DNA of 64,000 nt, taken from Zygnema cylindricum (taxonomy: Eukaryota; Streptophyta; Zygnematophyceae; Zygnematales; Zygnemataceae). Below the pieces are notes generated by a model that was not told where the DNA came from, did no database searches, and saw only the letters and a program-made list of their open reading frames with translations. Below are positions 24,084-35,556 of this stretch, piece after piece; position 1 is the stretch's first letter, and every line of letters starts with the position of its first letter. The stretch is from positions 54,451-118,450 of the forward strand of contig JBBHKE010002349.1 of assembly GCA_037447655.1 (NCBI GenBank). Reading direction: 5' to 3'. The position numbers and the translations under genes were made by a program.

Positions 24084-24524
24084 CTAATTATGCCATGGGC
24101 CGTCCGACGTACCAGAGCAGCACATTAATCGATAGTGGAGGCCAATATCAAGCAAATCTTGCAGTTGACGGTGAGCCTAATGGAGACTTCGTTGGCGGCA
24201 GCTGTACACACAATATTGAAGAAACAGACCCATGGTGGATGGTGGACCTCGGGAAGTCCTCACAAATAGAGATGGTGGAGCTATGGGGGCGGATGGACTG
24301 TTGTCGTGACAGACTGACTGGGGTTCAAGTATGGGTGGGAACAAGCAACCAAAGGTGGGATAGCGATGGAAACAAAGAGTGCGATCCTGCCAATTATTTC
24401 AATGGACCATGGGATGGAAGACCCATCACAAAGACATGCCTGACCTCCGCCCGTTACGTATGGGTACGCCTAAGCGGTCAAAATAGGATCTTAACACTTT
24501 GTGAAGTTCGTGTTTATGGCTATG
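24084..24524 (+). CDS. Exon encoding an F-type lectin (fucolectin) domain
   Basis: The exon runs from after TTTCTAG to before GTGAGT, 441 bp, phase 1 at both ends. It opens NYAMGRPTYQSSTL and contains AVDG, SCTHNIEETDPWWMVDLG, WGRMDCCRDRL, VWVGTS and, at the end, LTLCEVRVYGYG, the full fucolectin/tachylectin-4 (FTP) signature. The fucose-binding motif H-x26-R-x-D-x4-R is intact (exon residues His43, Arg70, Asp72, Arg77), with the adjacent CysCys pair typical of the family. F-type lectins bind terminal L-fucose outside the cell, using a bound calcium. The next exon begins in the matching phase. The ATG at 24041 lies in the acceptor's polypyrimidine region and is not the start. Function in this locus is inferred. 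Confidence 0.88.
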
Positions 24525-25012
24525 GTGAGTTGGAAGATGCAACTTCAAACAAAGCAACCAGAACGTTGAATCAAATTTTTTATGTTGTCACATTATTTGA
24601 TGGTTACCGATTTTGTAATTACGTGCAAACATAATTTCGTGCATATCATGAGCTTCAAATCAGGTTAGGACATTTAATTGAAGGAAACTGAGCTTTTTAT
24701 GCTCATCACAAGTTGCCGAGGCATACCCTATGGTGCTCGTGTGTATTGGTGTAGTTGTTAAGTGTTTACCTTATCTGTCTTTTGTATGGCGATATTTTAT
24801 CTTCTTGTACTGAGCTCAACGTGTCCATCTTACCCTAAAATTTCATCTTAGAATATGTAAAATGTGTCAAAGTATCGAGGGGTAATGATTTAGAGGTGTG
24901 GTAAGGCACAGCGCAATTGTTTTATGAGTTTTCAGGTTACTTTCTTTCCTTTCATTTGCTTGTTAAAGTATATATTTAACAGTTTGTCTGTCGAATCATT
25001 TTCACCCTGCAG

Positions 25013-25249
25013 ATGGCCAAGCGTGCAGTGATATGCAGTATTCTTACAACAGTTACCGCAACATGGATGCTCCCGGAAATGACATTGCATATTATATTAC
25101 GAACTTTACGTTTTGTCAAAGGAAGTGCACGGAGGACTGCACCTGTACAGGTTTTAGGATAAATAACCAGGAATGTTGGATAAAGTCGAACACCGATGGA
25201 TCCACTCGGATGGACGTGGGCTTCGGTTTTTTGTACACAAAAACCCCAA
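25013..25249 (+). CDS. Exon encoding a PAN/Apple domain
   Basis: The exon runs from after CCCTGCAG to before GTAGGT, 237 bp, phase 1 at both ends. It reads DGQACSDMQYSYNSYRNM, then FTFCQRKCTEDCTCTGFRI, NQECWIKS and FGFLYTKTP. Six Cys in the C...C..KC..DC.C.GF..(N/E)C spacing mark a PAN/Apple domain. Such domains bind proteins or glycans in secreted and receptor proteins. It follows the F-lectin exon after a 488-bp intron. The exon at 21734 is a truncated relative. Confidence 0.82.
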
Positions 25250-26265
25250 GTAGGTGTCTCGTTTACTTATAGAGTGACTCTTCAATCAAGGAATTGGGCC
25301 TAGTACTCTGCTTGCTGTTCTACTAGCTTCATCTCTTTGTTTGGGAATCATGCATTCATATTGACACCTGGTATAAAAAGTTATAAATAATAATTTAGGT
25401 GATTTTTTTTTTTAAACCTGTAATTACTATTAGATTGTGCAAAACTTACGTGCTTTCGTTCACGATTTTTTTCCTCTGGCACATACATAGTGAAAGCTAA
25501 AATATCCTAATAGACAAATGTCCATTCATCTAGTTTTCTTCCCATTATAACAATGGCATGTTATCTAAAGTCTTGAATGGTAAACTTGATGACCAATTTT
25601 TCATGAGTGGATTATTTATAAACGCATGTTCAAGTCGGATGGCAATAGCCTGCGAGGACATGGGTTATTGGTCATGCAATAACCCAAAAATTGGTGCGAT
25701 GTCGTTGACTCCTGAGGGTAATGTGATAGGCTAAAAAAAGTTGGATGGATTCTGCTCATCAAGGAAGTCAATCTCTATTCAGAGGCATTTGAACGATAAT
25801 AATATTATGTAGAATAGTCCCCTAGGAAGTTCATTGCGTGATAGTAGAATTCACGCAACCATTGGAATCTACTTAGCCAGTGACGTGACAATTATTTTTC
25901 TCACTTTCATGACGATACATTGATTCACTTTGTAATTGGTGGTGTATGATGTCTTATTGAAAATCCTGCATGTTTCATATTAAAAGTGGTCCATCTTGAT
26001 TTCGGACATATAACACGTGGTCAAAACGACGCGGATCTTTCCAACTTGACAGGTAGCAAGGGTTGGCTAATGGCAGATGCGATCGAGGTAGATGAAACCA
26101 TGGGCATTTTACCCCTTTAAAACCCCGATATTGTAGATTGTGAAATGTCCCACTTCTAGGTACAAATCTTATTGTGAAATAAGTTTTAAAACCACCATTG
26201 TCATGTCATTTGCTTGCTGCAAAACCAAATAATGTTTTTCTGTAAATGTCCTTCTTTGGTTCCAG

Positions 26266-26391
26266 CCTTTTCTCCGCCTCCGCCTCCATACTCTCCTCCA
26301 CCACCACCTCGTCCTCCTCCTCCGTCTCCCCCCAAAAGGCCCATACCAAGTCCCCCAAGACCACCTCCTCCACCCCCACCTGCACCATTCG
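26266..26391 (+). CDS. Exon encoding a Pro-rich linker
   Basis: The exon runs from after TTCCAG to before GTTTGT, 126 bp, phase 1 at both ends. The 42 codons read FSPPPPPYSPPPPPRPPPP and continue as Pro with Ser, Arg and Lys, ending PAPFG. The SPPPPPY units resemble extensin-like motifs, which in plants are hydroxylated and arabinosylated and would give a stiff extracellular spacer between lectin modules. The Gly/Glu-rich open frames on the opposite strand are shadows. Confidence 0.75.
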
Positions 26392-26941
26392 GTTTGTTGT
26401 CAATTCCTTGCCTCGCCGTATTGCATACTAAGTTTGTAAGGCTGTAATAAGGCTTTAATAGTGATGTTGTCACTGTCACGCTATCTAGAATTCAGAGTGA
26501 CCCGTGCCAAGTGTTTACACTCACAACTGGAAAATCTTCTTGGTCTTATCTATTTTTGAACCCCTCGAAAATTCAAAATGTGCGTCTCACGGGCATGGAT
26601 AAAGCAAAAAACGAACTTGTCCATAAATCGACTACTAAGATCGTCTTACGTTTTATAATATGAGATCGAGAAGAGCAAATAATGCTCTAAATTTTATCTT
26701 GCTTTATTTTCCTATATTTCTAGTCAAAGGAGCTCGAATTCTCCAAGCTATACTAGTAGCCCATCCGGCCTCTATATGTGGATGGGTGCACCTGTGTTAA
26801 TATTATCATCAATAGTTTGATCTCCGATCGAGTATGTAATCGTTTATACGGCAGCAAGAAACAATACATGCTTGTAATTACTTTGTGCTTATCCATTTTC
26901 CTTGCTTTTGTTTTGTATGCTAAACACATGCCTTTCATCAG

Positions 26942-27667
26942 ATAACACAGCGTTCACATTTACGCAATTTGATGATCCGAAAAATCTTATCCTTTATGGA
27001 TCATCTCGACTTGTTACCTCCCAACTTCAACTTACCAATGGTCACCACCACGAAGGACGAGCATTGTTCACAAATTCAGTCCCTCTTCTCCGAAATAATC
27101 GCACTAATGGGTGCGGAGCAGCTTCATTTAACGTGCAATTCTCTTTCCGCAACTACAACGACAATATAACGTGCCATGGCGATGGCTTTGCCTTCACATT
27201 TCTTGGCTCAAACATAGACTTTTCCAAATTGGGAGGGGATGGTCATCGCATGGCACTTGCGTACACAGGTGAACCTGTTGTGGGTAGTGTTAGCATTGTT
27301 TTTAGCACTTATGTCGATGATTACAATCCTCCAAGAAGATTCGTGGGCATACGTGAAAACTTTGTTTTTGCCCCAGTGACATCCAACAGAACAACTATTT
27401 TGGATGATTTCAGTCCGTCCACCAAGTATGCGTGGGTGGATTACGATGGTGCACGCCAGATTTTGCAAGTGTACCTCAACACTGAGAATGCTAAGCCAGC
27501 GACGCCTTCTCTTACATACAAAAAATCTCTTTGCGAGTTGCTGCGGCCATTTGGCTGTGCCGCGTGCCAAACAGTTACTAGGGCATACGTTGGATTCGCA
27601 GCTGGAACTGGCGGTTGTGTCGACACTCATGAGATTCAAAGTTGGAGCTTTGACAGCATTTTTACAG
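26942..27667 (+). CDS. Exon encoding a second L-type (legume) lectin domain
   Basis: The exon runs from after CATCAG to before GTACGT, 726 bp, phase 1 at both ends. It starts DNTAFTFTQFDDPKN and ends DTHEIQSWSFDSIFTG, so unlike the first copy it keeps the SWSF terminus of legume lectins. At DNA level it differs from 21037-21733 at only about a dozen positions over nearly 700, mostly near the 3' end, while flanking DNA is unrelated. The metal-site region reads VSIVFSTYVDDYN, lacking the classical Glu and Asp, so calcium-dependent sugar binding is uncertain. It sits between the Pro-rich linker and the cysteine-protease exons. Confidence 0.85.
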
Positions 27668-28456
27668 GTACGTATTTAAGTCACATTGAAGAATGTGATT
27701 AGCTTCTATGGTGAACTTAATCACACAAATGGTTGGTTAAGTAATCTTAAGTTTTGTTGTAAGATCTTAAAGATCACCTATTCTCGGCTCGCTTGAACTT
27801 GATGTTGTATATCAAAGCAATTCCATCTTATAAGCTTATCTTTTGTGAAAAAATCTAGCCAAGCAAAGCAAAGTAGCGTAATATGATTCAATCATTCACG
27901 CAACAATGGATGTGAAGTTGTTTTTTACATGAAATGATCAATTTTGATTTTCTATTTTTGTTAAAATACTGCAAATTTGTTCTCAGTCGTGTATCTTGTT
28001 TGCTTTTACAAGTGGTAGATAATTTTTCTTGAAAGCCACTAGGAAAAAAATGTTTTTGATAGTCGTAGTTTTTGACAACGCTAAAAACGTTGACGTTCTA
28101 ATAATGTAGTGTAAATCAAACACAGGTGTCAGGGGTGAAAGAGTGAAAACATAGGAAAGCTAAATTCTTGGTCCTCGTAATCAATTGATTGTTGGATCTT
28201 AGTCTCTAATGACCAGAATTTAAGTAGTAAGTTTCACCGGTCAATCCTTCCCTGCACAGACTGGGTAATGGTGCCAAATGTATTTTTCCCGGTTAGAAGT
28301 CACATTGAAGATTAACACTCATGCAACATTTTCATAGGACCTATTTTTTGCGCTATTTTTGTTTATAAATAACCGACGAACTTGAATCTGGTTAAGAATT
28401 CATCGAGCCTTGGCATTTGGCTTGGTATTTGACACTTTCTCCCTTTGGTATGGCAG

Positions 28457-28630
28457 TGTACGGTCTTGGTCTAGATGATGCACAACCGTCAACCAATGCC
28501 GCAGGCTTTAGTCCTTATTTCTTTCATGCGAGCACCGGGTATTTGTGGAGGTTTAAGCCTATATGGACTATAAAAACAGAATGGAGTTGGATGACTGACC
28601 TACCACCAGTGAAGGACCAAGGCGCATGTA
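28457..28630 (+). CDS. Exon encoding the start of a papain-family (C1A) protease domain
   Basis: The exon runs from after ATGGCAG to before GTAAGT, 174 bp, phase 1 at both ends. It ends WSWMTDLPPVKDQGAC, the N-terminal segment of mature papain-like enzymes (consensus DWR...PVKDQG.C) just before the catalytic Cys. Splicing to the acceptor at 31401-31402 would continue as C-R-SCWIYA, placing the intron right beside the active site. The upstream part (YGLGLDDAQPSTNAAGF...) has no recognisable I29 inhibitor propeptide; the lectin modules appear to sit where a propeptide would be expected. The acceptor choice is inference from phase. Confidence 0.65.
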
Positions 28631-28949
28631 GTAAGTATAATGCTTCTCAACTATTTGCGATTGAGTTGGCCTAAAAAAGGAGAGTAATACTTGTGGTTTG
28701 TATCGGTATTTTCCAGTTAAGATCATGTTGTATTATTTTTATTTTATTTTTAAAACTTTGCCCAATTAAATAACCAAACTAATCAAACTAACACTAACAG
28801 GGCTGATCCGTCGATTTGCACAATCTTTTTTGACATTTCCCCTCTCATTGTGGGAATACTTACACCTTGTCAAAATTGACCTAACTTTGGTTTCACTCTA
28901 AGTATGACATCATTGGCAAGCATGACAGTTGCCTCCTCAACTATATGCA

Positions 28950-31100
28950 TAAAACTGAACTCCAACTTCTTACTATTCAGTAGGTCCGCCGCAAAATACC
29001 ATTAAATCTTGATGTGTTTCATCCGCGTATGAAACAAGAGATTCTTTACCGCCAACGCCATAAATTTTTTTAAGTGTGAACAATTCCTAGCTCCCCGGAT
29101 GTCTCCTTCACGCAAATTGAAGCCTTTGCAGCATGGCAAGCCGCCATGTACCAGACCTCTGTAGAACTCAATGCCATTGTTGCTTGGAGCCTGAACTTCA
29201 CGAGGTTGACGCTCCACCAAAACGAAATGCATAGCCTAAAGTTCGCTTTCTGGAATTGAAAGCTCCACCCAATTTACATCGCACTAGTTGTAGCATTCAA
29301 TATTCCTCCTGACTGAAAAACGTAACCTAATACTCAAAAGTACTAACAAGGTAGCGGAAGGGTCGCTTAACGAATTCCTGATGAATCTTCTCTGGAGCCT
29401 GGCAATATCTTCTGACGATGGGGACAGAAATAGAAATATCTGGCCGGGTCCCGTCACATACACACGAGGCAACCAATTTCCTCCCTTTAGAGGACGTCCC
29501 CTATCGCTAGAACATCCATTGTGTCTAGATTCTCAGACTTTTTCTGTTCCAATTTCGGGTTTAAAGGCATCGAAAATGGTTTTGCGTCCATCATCTAGAA
29601 TCGCACCAAGACCTCACACCAAGACCTCTGGATTCTTTGACTTGATCTATTGCATTTTCCTGTCAAAAGGCATCGAAAGTGGTCTTGCGTCCATAATGTA
29701 AGATCACGTCAGCACCTCCTTACACTATTTTTTCCCACTCAAGAGGATGTTCCATGACACATCACGGGTCACCTCAATCCCCAAAATACTTCCTTTTGCC
29801 AATATCCGTCAATTTGAAATGTTGACATAAATAATTTTCAGCTCCTTGAATCTCCCCAAGCTATCACAGACCATAATCAAATACTCCATGTAAATCGACA
29901 GATAAACTTATCTTCCTCGTCACCTTTTACGTAAACTCCGGAAACTGAAAATAGCCTTACAAACCAAAACTCCGTAAGAACTATATGTAGCCGCAGGTAC
30001 CATGTTCATGGGGCTTGCTTCAAGACATACAATGATTTTTGTAACCACCACATCAGGTCTAGATTTGTTGTCACACCTTCTACATCTCTCGTATAGTCCT
30101 CCTCGAGGTCACCATTCAGAAAAGTTGTCACATCCTCCATCTGATGGAGATATCTTTTAACGACTACTGCCATGGCCAAAGTAATCCTTGACGAATCAAA
30201 TGACCACGGGAGCAAGGATCTCCATATTATCAACTCCGTCTTTTTATTGAAATCCTTACGCGCAATTCGCACTCTATACTTGATCACCTCATCGGACAAA
30301 CCCCTTTTCGTGTTTGGAAGCCCACTTAGCTTTGATCTTTTTTTTATTCGCAGGTAATTCTAACTCCTCAAATGTCCTATTATCAACCATTAGAAATACT
30401 ATTCCCATGCTAGTTTTGACTTTGTGTCCCAATCTCCAATTTTCTCACTTCGGTATATGATCGCAAGTCCATTACATAGACTTACTATTTAGTTGCCACC
30501 AGAAAAAAACATTCTCTTGAGCCTCAAAAATAAAATTGTGGGACTTGGAGTTGTCCATACCTTTTCGGTTGTACGACAACCATAAGGTTTCTTCCCCTTG
30601 GTCTCTTCGCTTCTACTCATTTATGGTAAGCTTACTTTAGGCTTTTGACTGCTGTAAATTCTCTTTGAAGATTTGGAACTCAATGTACCACGACTCTAGA
30701 TCTCACTTTAAGTCTCTACTTTCTTAAAACTTCCATTAACCAAGTCAAACTTCAATTTTGTGTTTGCTCAATAACCATCAAAAATATCAAATCCTTGTGA
30801 AAATCCACATTTTGAGACTCCACGACAAACTTCCCCGTCACATCAAACACACGGTAGAGACGACCCTAGGGACAGGCACTCACTAAACACAGACTACAAG
30901 AAAAACATGATTCGCCTTCCCCTATCAAGACACCACATCATCGAAACTAAATGTACACAGCACAATGTGCGCGTTACCTCGCACTTCGCACGAAACCAAA
31001 CATACATTTTGAACAAGACATTTGTAAGACCGAACTAAACAGACTGATGGGGGCACGACTGTTAAGCTGATTCGCACGATGTATCCTAACAATTACTTTG
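28950..31100 (-). mobile_element. Old, fragmented Copia relic in the protease intron
   Basis: On the - strand, 30006-30299 reads KYRVRIARKDFNKK, then MAVVVKRYLHQMEDVTTFLN and LQKSLYVLKQAP, the Copia RT motifs around V..MDVKTAFLNG and YGLKQAP. Farther left (28990-29230) are RNase H remnants such as FHTRMKHIKI. Gene order (RT right, RNase H left) shows - orientation. Stops and frame changes are frequent; no LTRs are recognisable. Confidence 0.7.
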
Positions 31101-31402
31101 AAACGACACGACTCGGGACTAAAACCAGATTTTGACCAAATAAAACCTAATGATTGATTCACCATTGGCATATACAAACAATTTATACACACTTTGGTAC
31201 TTCCTTTGTTCATTCGTTTCGTGTTTGTTCTTTTTTCTATTCCCCACTTTCCCACGTTTTCTTGTTGTGAATACATACGTCTATCAATGTTGTACATACC
31301 GAAAAAATTACTACATCAAAAATTGTATTCAATGTCTTAGAGTTTCTTTGTTTCATTGGTAACCTGACAGCAGGCATCCGCGATATGCCATTCCCTGTGC
31401 AG

Positions 31403-31532
31403 GAAGTTGTTGGATTTATGCCAGATAGGTGCCATAGAGTGCATACTATATTGCTAATGGAGAACAATTGTGAGACCCCTAGTTTCGAGCAACAAGTGGC
31501 CAGTTGCTTAAACAAGGGTTGTGATGAGACCG
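31403..31532 (+). pseudogene. Catalytic-Cys exon of the C1A protease, with frameshifts
   Basis: After the acceptor CCTGTGCAG the sequence reads SCWIYA, the active-site Cys motif (GSCWAF in most C1A enzymes). It then needs several frame changes to follow the family: IGAIE in a second frame, AYYIANGEQL back in the first, and PSFEQQVASCLNKGCDETG in the third (the LSEQ.LVDC...GC.GG segment). Stops occur in each frame, so this exon as given cannot be translated through. It may be a decayed exon or contain sequencing errors. A phase-1-compatible donor (G|GTTAG) follows. A possible next piece (GTFAKAFLTY near 31705-31735) lies in 31533-32080 but is too degraded to define. Confidence 0.6.
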
Positions 31533-32080
31533 GTTAGCCATCCACGACTCTAAGCTTTGCAACCACAAAAAATCTCACTACCAACTTTGACCTTTAAAAG
31601 CCTTGTACCACACAAATAGTAGGTCATAAACATTTAAGTCTTATACGAAGTCCACATATTTTAAATTTCAATGAAATGAACAACTACACGTTAAACTTAC
31701 ATATGCATGGGACGTTCGCAAAAGCCTTTCTCACGTATTCTACCTTGGCATCCACTTTATATAGAGTCATAATTGGCCTCACCAATTTGCTTTATGAGGT
31801 TTCAGTTTCCCTTGATATTATTGGGGCATTTTTTCTCTTCATCCCAACTCAAGACCAAAGACTCATAGCGAAGTCTAATGAAATTGCAACCATTCATCCA
31901 ATACAATGCCTTTGGTGCCTGTTTGTCTCATTGTTATATATTGAAGAGCTCTTCCTAATGATGCACATGCACATGGGTATTGCTAGCCTACCAGTACTGT
32001 TCGCATATCACGATGGGAGCAAGTCAGACAATTTGGCCGGTTTGGCTTACTCTAGGCCGTCTTTCAATAGCCGGTTATAG

Positions 32081-32462
32081 TTTTCGTTGAGGCTAGTGGC
32101 TTTGCATTTGTTAATTACCATCAGGTACAGAAACTCATCCATACGGGAATTCATAATTGAGAGCTTAAAGCATGTCGTGTGTTTATTGTGTGGCAAGTAT
32201 CATAAGTATCTATTGGTGCATATAGGGCTTTTTCAACAACTCCATGTGTTTTTCGAGTGGAGTGGACCATGTTGTGCTCCTTGTGGGCTATGCGCTGGAT
32301 ATAAAAGAGTTATCGTTGTTGTATTGGATTATTCGAAACTCGTGGGGAGAAACATGGGGTGAGCAAGGCTACATGCGTATGCAAATTATGGGAGGGTTTG
32401 GGGTTTGCGGCATGAACACCCTGCCAGGACTAATTCTAGTTGTTAAAGCTTCAAGAACATGA
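32081..32462 (+). CDS. C-terminal exons of the C1A protease (catalytic His and Asn)
   Basis: Two exons are proposed. The first (32081-32124, after TTATAG) reads [14 protein letters not shown], the papain 'V.IEASG..F..Y' strand; a GTACAG donor follows. The second (32226-32462, after CATATAG) reads GFFNNSMC, then [13 protein letters not shown] with the catalytic His, [19 protein letters not shown] with the catalytic Asn, and ends VCGMN...KASRT-stop. Phases match between the two. The order His then Asn, and the GW/WGE.GY motif, are diagnostic for C1A. This part is intact although the preceding Cys exon is broken. 32463-33840 beyond it holds no recognisable gene. Confidence 0.75.
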
Positions 32463-32999
32463 TTTTTTTGAGGTTGAACATAGGTAAGCGATTTGAAAGC
32501 TCGACGAGCCTATAAATTGATTTCGGCCCCTTGTTGTATTTTTCGCTTCCCTGTTGCTAAATTTTTAATTGTCAAAGGAGTGTCCAACATGAAGGAAGAT
32601 GTTTGATAAAGAGCATGGTAGATAGAAAGCATCATACAGGGTAAGTACAATGTCAAAATCAAATGGAATGGTATTGTATCCTCCAAGAGAAACACATTGG
32701 AATAGATACTTTAGAAGGCTTTACTCAAGAAAAGATTATTCTGAAAAGTATCTTGAATGGGGGGCGGATTTTGATAATTCTCGGGCCTCACATTACTCTA
32801 CGTTCAACATCTTTTAAATTTCATATTTGTGACTTTATCCCCTAAACCAATGTTTTGAACAACCATCTCCCAACTGCCATTGTTAATGGCGAACACAATA
32901 TATGTACCAACAACTTTCTTCAAATAAGCCCCTTGTTTTGAATAGCCTTTAGATTTCACATTTAATCTCCAAAGATGGTAGAACTTGAATTTTTATCTT

Positions 33000-35540
33000 T
33001 ACCGGGAATGGCTCAAACTAAGAGTGAGGTCACATCAAGAGACAGTGTTATTGTACGGACAACATTACTGCCAGTAAAATTTTGGACTTGGTTACATCGG
33101 GTAACGCCTTTAAAGCAACATGTCTTGATTTGAGTGGTAATATGTAAGTTAAAGTTAAGATATAAAAATCATCAAAGATTTTACAAACCGACCAATTTCA
33201 TTTTGAAATCTATACTTTCGTACTATGTCAATGTACGAAATATGCCTTCTTTGTCATTATACCTCTAAAACCCTTCTTCGTAGACGCTCTATCGTTTTTA
33301 GCGCATGCTAACACAACCTTGTCTTTTCGAAACGAAAATTCAAATTGCGGGAAACCATTAAATTGAAGGGAAGACAAAAGGAGCGTAACAATATATCTGC
33401 CGGCAAATACTTTTGTTGCATTTCTGTTCGATTCTGGTGGTTTCGCTTCCACCTTTGTCAGAAGGCACATGGTTTTTGCCACGTGTGAATTATTTTGTGG
33501 TAGTCAGTTCGTTGCACAAGTTTATATCACCTAGGTCTTACTATTCTATAGGTTGTGTGATGGGTGCACACCTCTTTCAGGTGGTTTGCTTGTTACATAG
33601 TCCGATGGAGCAATTACTTCGTGGAAAAAAAAAGGACGGTTAGGATTTTTGCCCGTACCCTTACGAGAATCATAATTGTATCTTCTATAATGTTGTTTTT
33701 CAAAAGCTCACCAAAAAATTATACGGCATGGTATTGTATAGTACAAAATTATGTAAAATACCTCACATGAAGTTCAATGTAACTACACTTTAAAGCAAAA
33801 GTCCGATGACTAGGTAATATTCATAAACCGGAATAATAGAGTATGTTACAAATTGCATTGATTTGGACCCGTACGTTAAGATTGGTCGCACGCTACGTCG
33901 CGTTTCACTTTGTATTCCGTACGTTTAGGTTCTCGCAATTCCATGTTTCGTTTTTGTTCCGTTTGGTTTCGTGTATGTTTCCTGAGCTTACGCTGGTGTT
34001 GCTGCGAAACTTTGATTGTGCTCGGATTTTGCAGTGGAATTATCAAACTATCAGAGTACATGTTGTGTGCGTGTTTGTAATAGGATGTCCTACCTCTCAA
34101 AAAATCCCATTACTACAAACAATTCCAACCACACATTCCACACATTGGAAAATACACATCCACATTTGACAACACTCACATAAGGATAAACTTTAATTTA
34201 GAAGAAGCTTCTATCCACATAACATTAGCTTGGTCTCTTGCCTTCGTGGCTCAACCCTTCTTATTAAAGTGTTTTCCCCTACTCTCCACTCTTAATAATT
34301 ATATCTCTTAACTACTAAAACACTATTTAGTTAGTGAGAGATTTCAATGCAAAAATGCCTTTTCTCCAATTTGGTATTAATCGCTCGCGACCAAGATCAG
34401 CCAGAATTTCCACAAACTTTTCCCAAAGGAAAAGATGTCTACTCTCCTCTTACACTTCCCTATTTATCCATCATCGCCCTGGACTAGCCAGGCCAGAGTC
34501 AAAGCTCTGTTTGAACAGGCTTTTACCAAGGCCAATCATTGATCAGCAAGGACTCAGACTGACCAATGCAAAAACGTGCGAAATCTCTTACTAACTACTT
34601 AGCACTTTATTAACCAATCAAACGCTACGTTTCACTACGTAACATTTACGTGCAAAAGCGCGCGCCAAACGAAACGCGACTTCGCACGATCGTGCGTCAC
34701 AAATTTTGCACGCGAAACTTCCTACGAAATTCCCTTAAGTGAAAGTGACGTTTCGTACTAAAAATTGTAGGAAACGAAGTACCATGCATACTGAACGTTT
34801 CATTAGAACTTTATGAAACGTTCACGCGAAATTTCGGTACCAATTTGACCCTTAACCCGTTTGAATGATACCCACCTGTCATTTAGACCTCGCACTGCCA
34901 CCTAAGTTCACCCATAGCTATAACTTTTGAAATGTAACTCCAAATCGCGTGATTCTTTCGCGAACGTCTACCAAATTTAGTAATCTATAATCATAACTCA
35001 TAAATACCCTTTTATAAACAAGTTCGATCCGCTATTACTGTTGCACGTGTGAGGGGTCTTTGTCTTTGGTCTTTGTGAACAAAGACCTTTTTGTTCCCGT
35101 GTTGAGGCATTAAAGGTAAGTTTTTTGTGAATGTGATTGGTAACCATCAAATTTTATGGTTTTTTTTCTTGTGTTCTATAGTATATTAGGGTTTGCAATG
35201 TGGGGATTTACATCTATGTTGTAATGTTGGTTCTTATTTAGTGTTGGTCAGCTATATCATGCGTCACGTATCGAAATTCATTTTATTTGGTTTCTCTAAG
35301 TTTTATTAGTACATTTAGTTTCGTTCGTAGTTTTTGAGTTTACAATCAGGTACACGGTTTGGTTAAAGCTTTTGTACAAAACTTTCAGTGTTGTAGCTTA
35401 AGCTCCTATGTGGTACGTCTCTCGTGTAAGTTACATTTTCCGTACAGTACTTGAAGACGTTTTGTTTCGATTAGTTTCAACTTGCGTTGTTCCGTAATTT
35501 TGCGTCTAAGTGCATCCGACGCTTTTACGATTTGATTTTG
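33000..35540. other. No gene recognised
   Basis: Only short open frames without family signatures. 34100-34600 has a texture like a decayed LTR (stops, tctcttaactact motifs) but no ends or pair could be identified. 34600-34850 is unusually rich in cg-containing words such as gcgcgcgccaaacgaaacgc. Confidence 0.5.
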
Positions 35541-35556
35541 AGATTAAATCTGGCGA

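Noticed and set aside
26201-26479. Gly-rich frames on the - strand
   Set aside because: Antisense of the Pro-rich exon, which has proper splice sites and matching phase on the + strand.
34100-34600. Possible solo LTR
   Set aside because: No TG...CA boundaries, target duplication or second copy could be found in the window.
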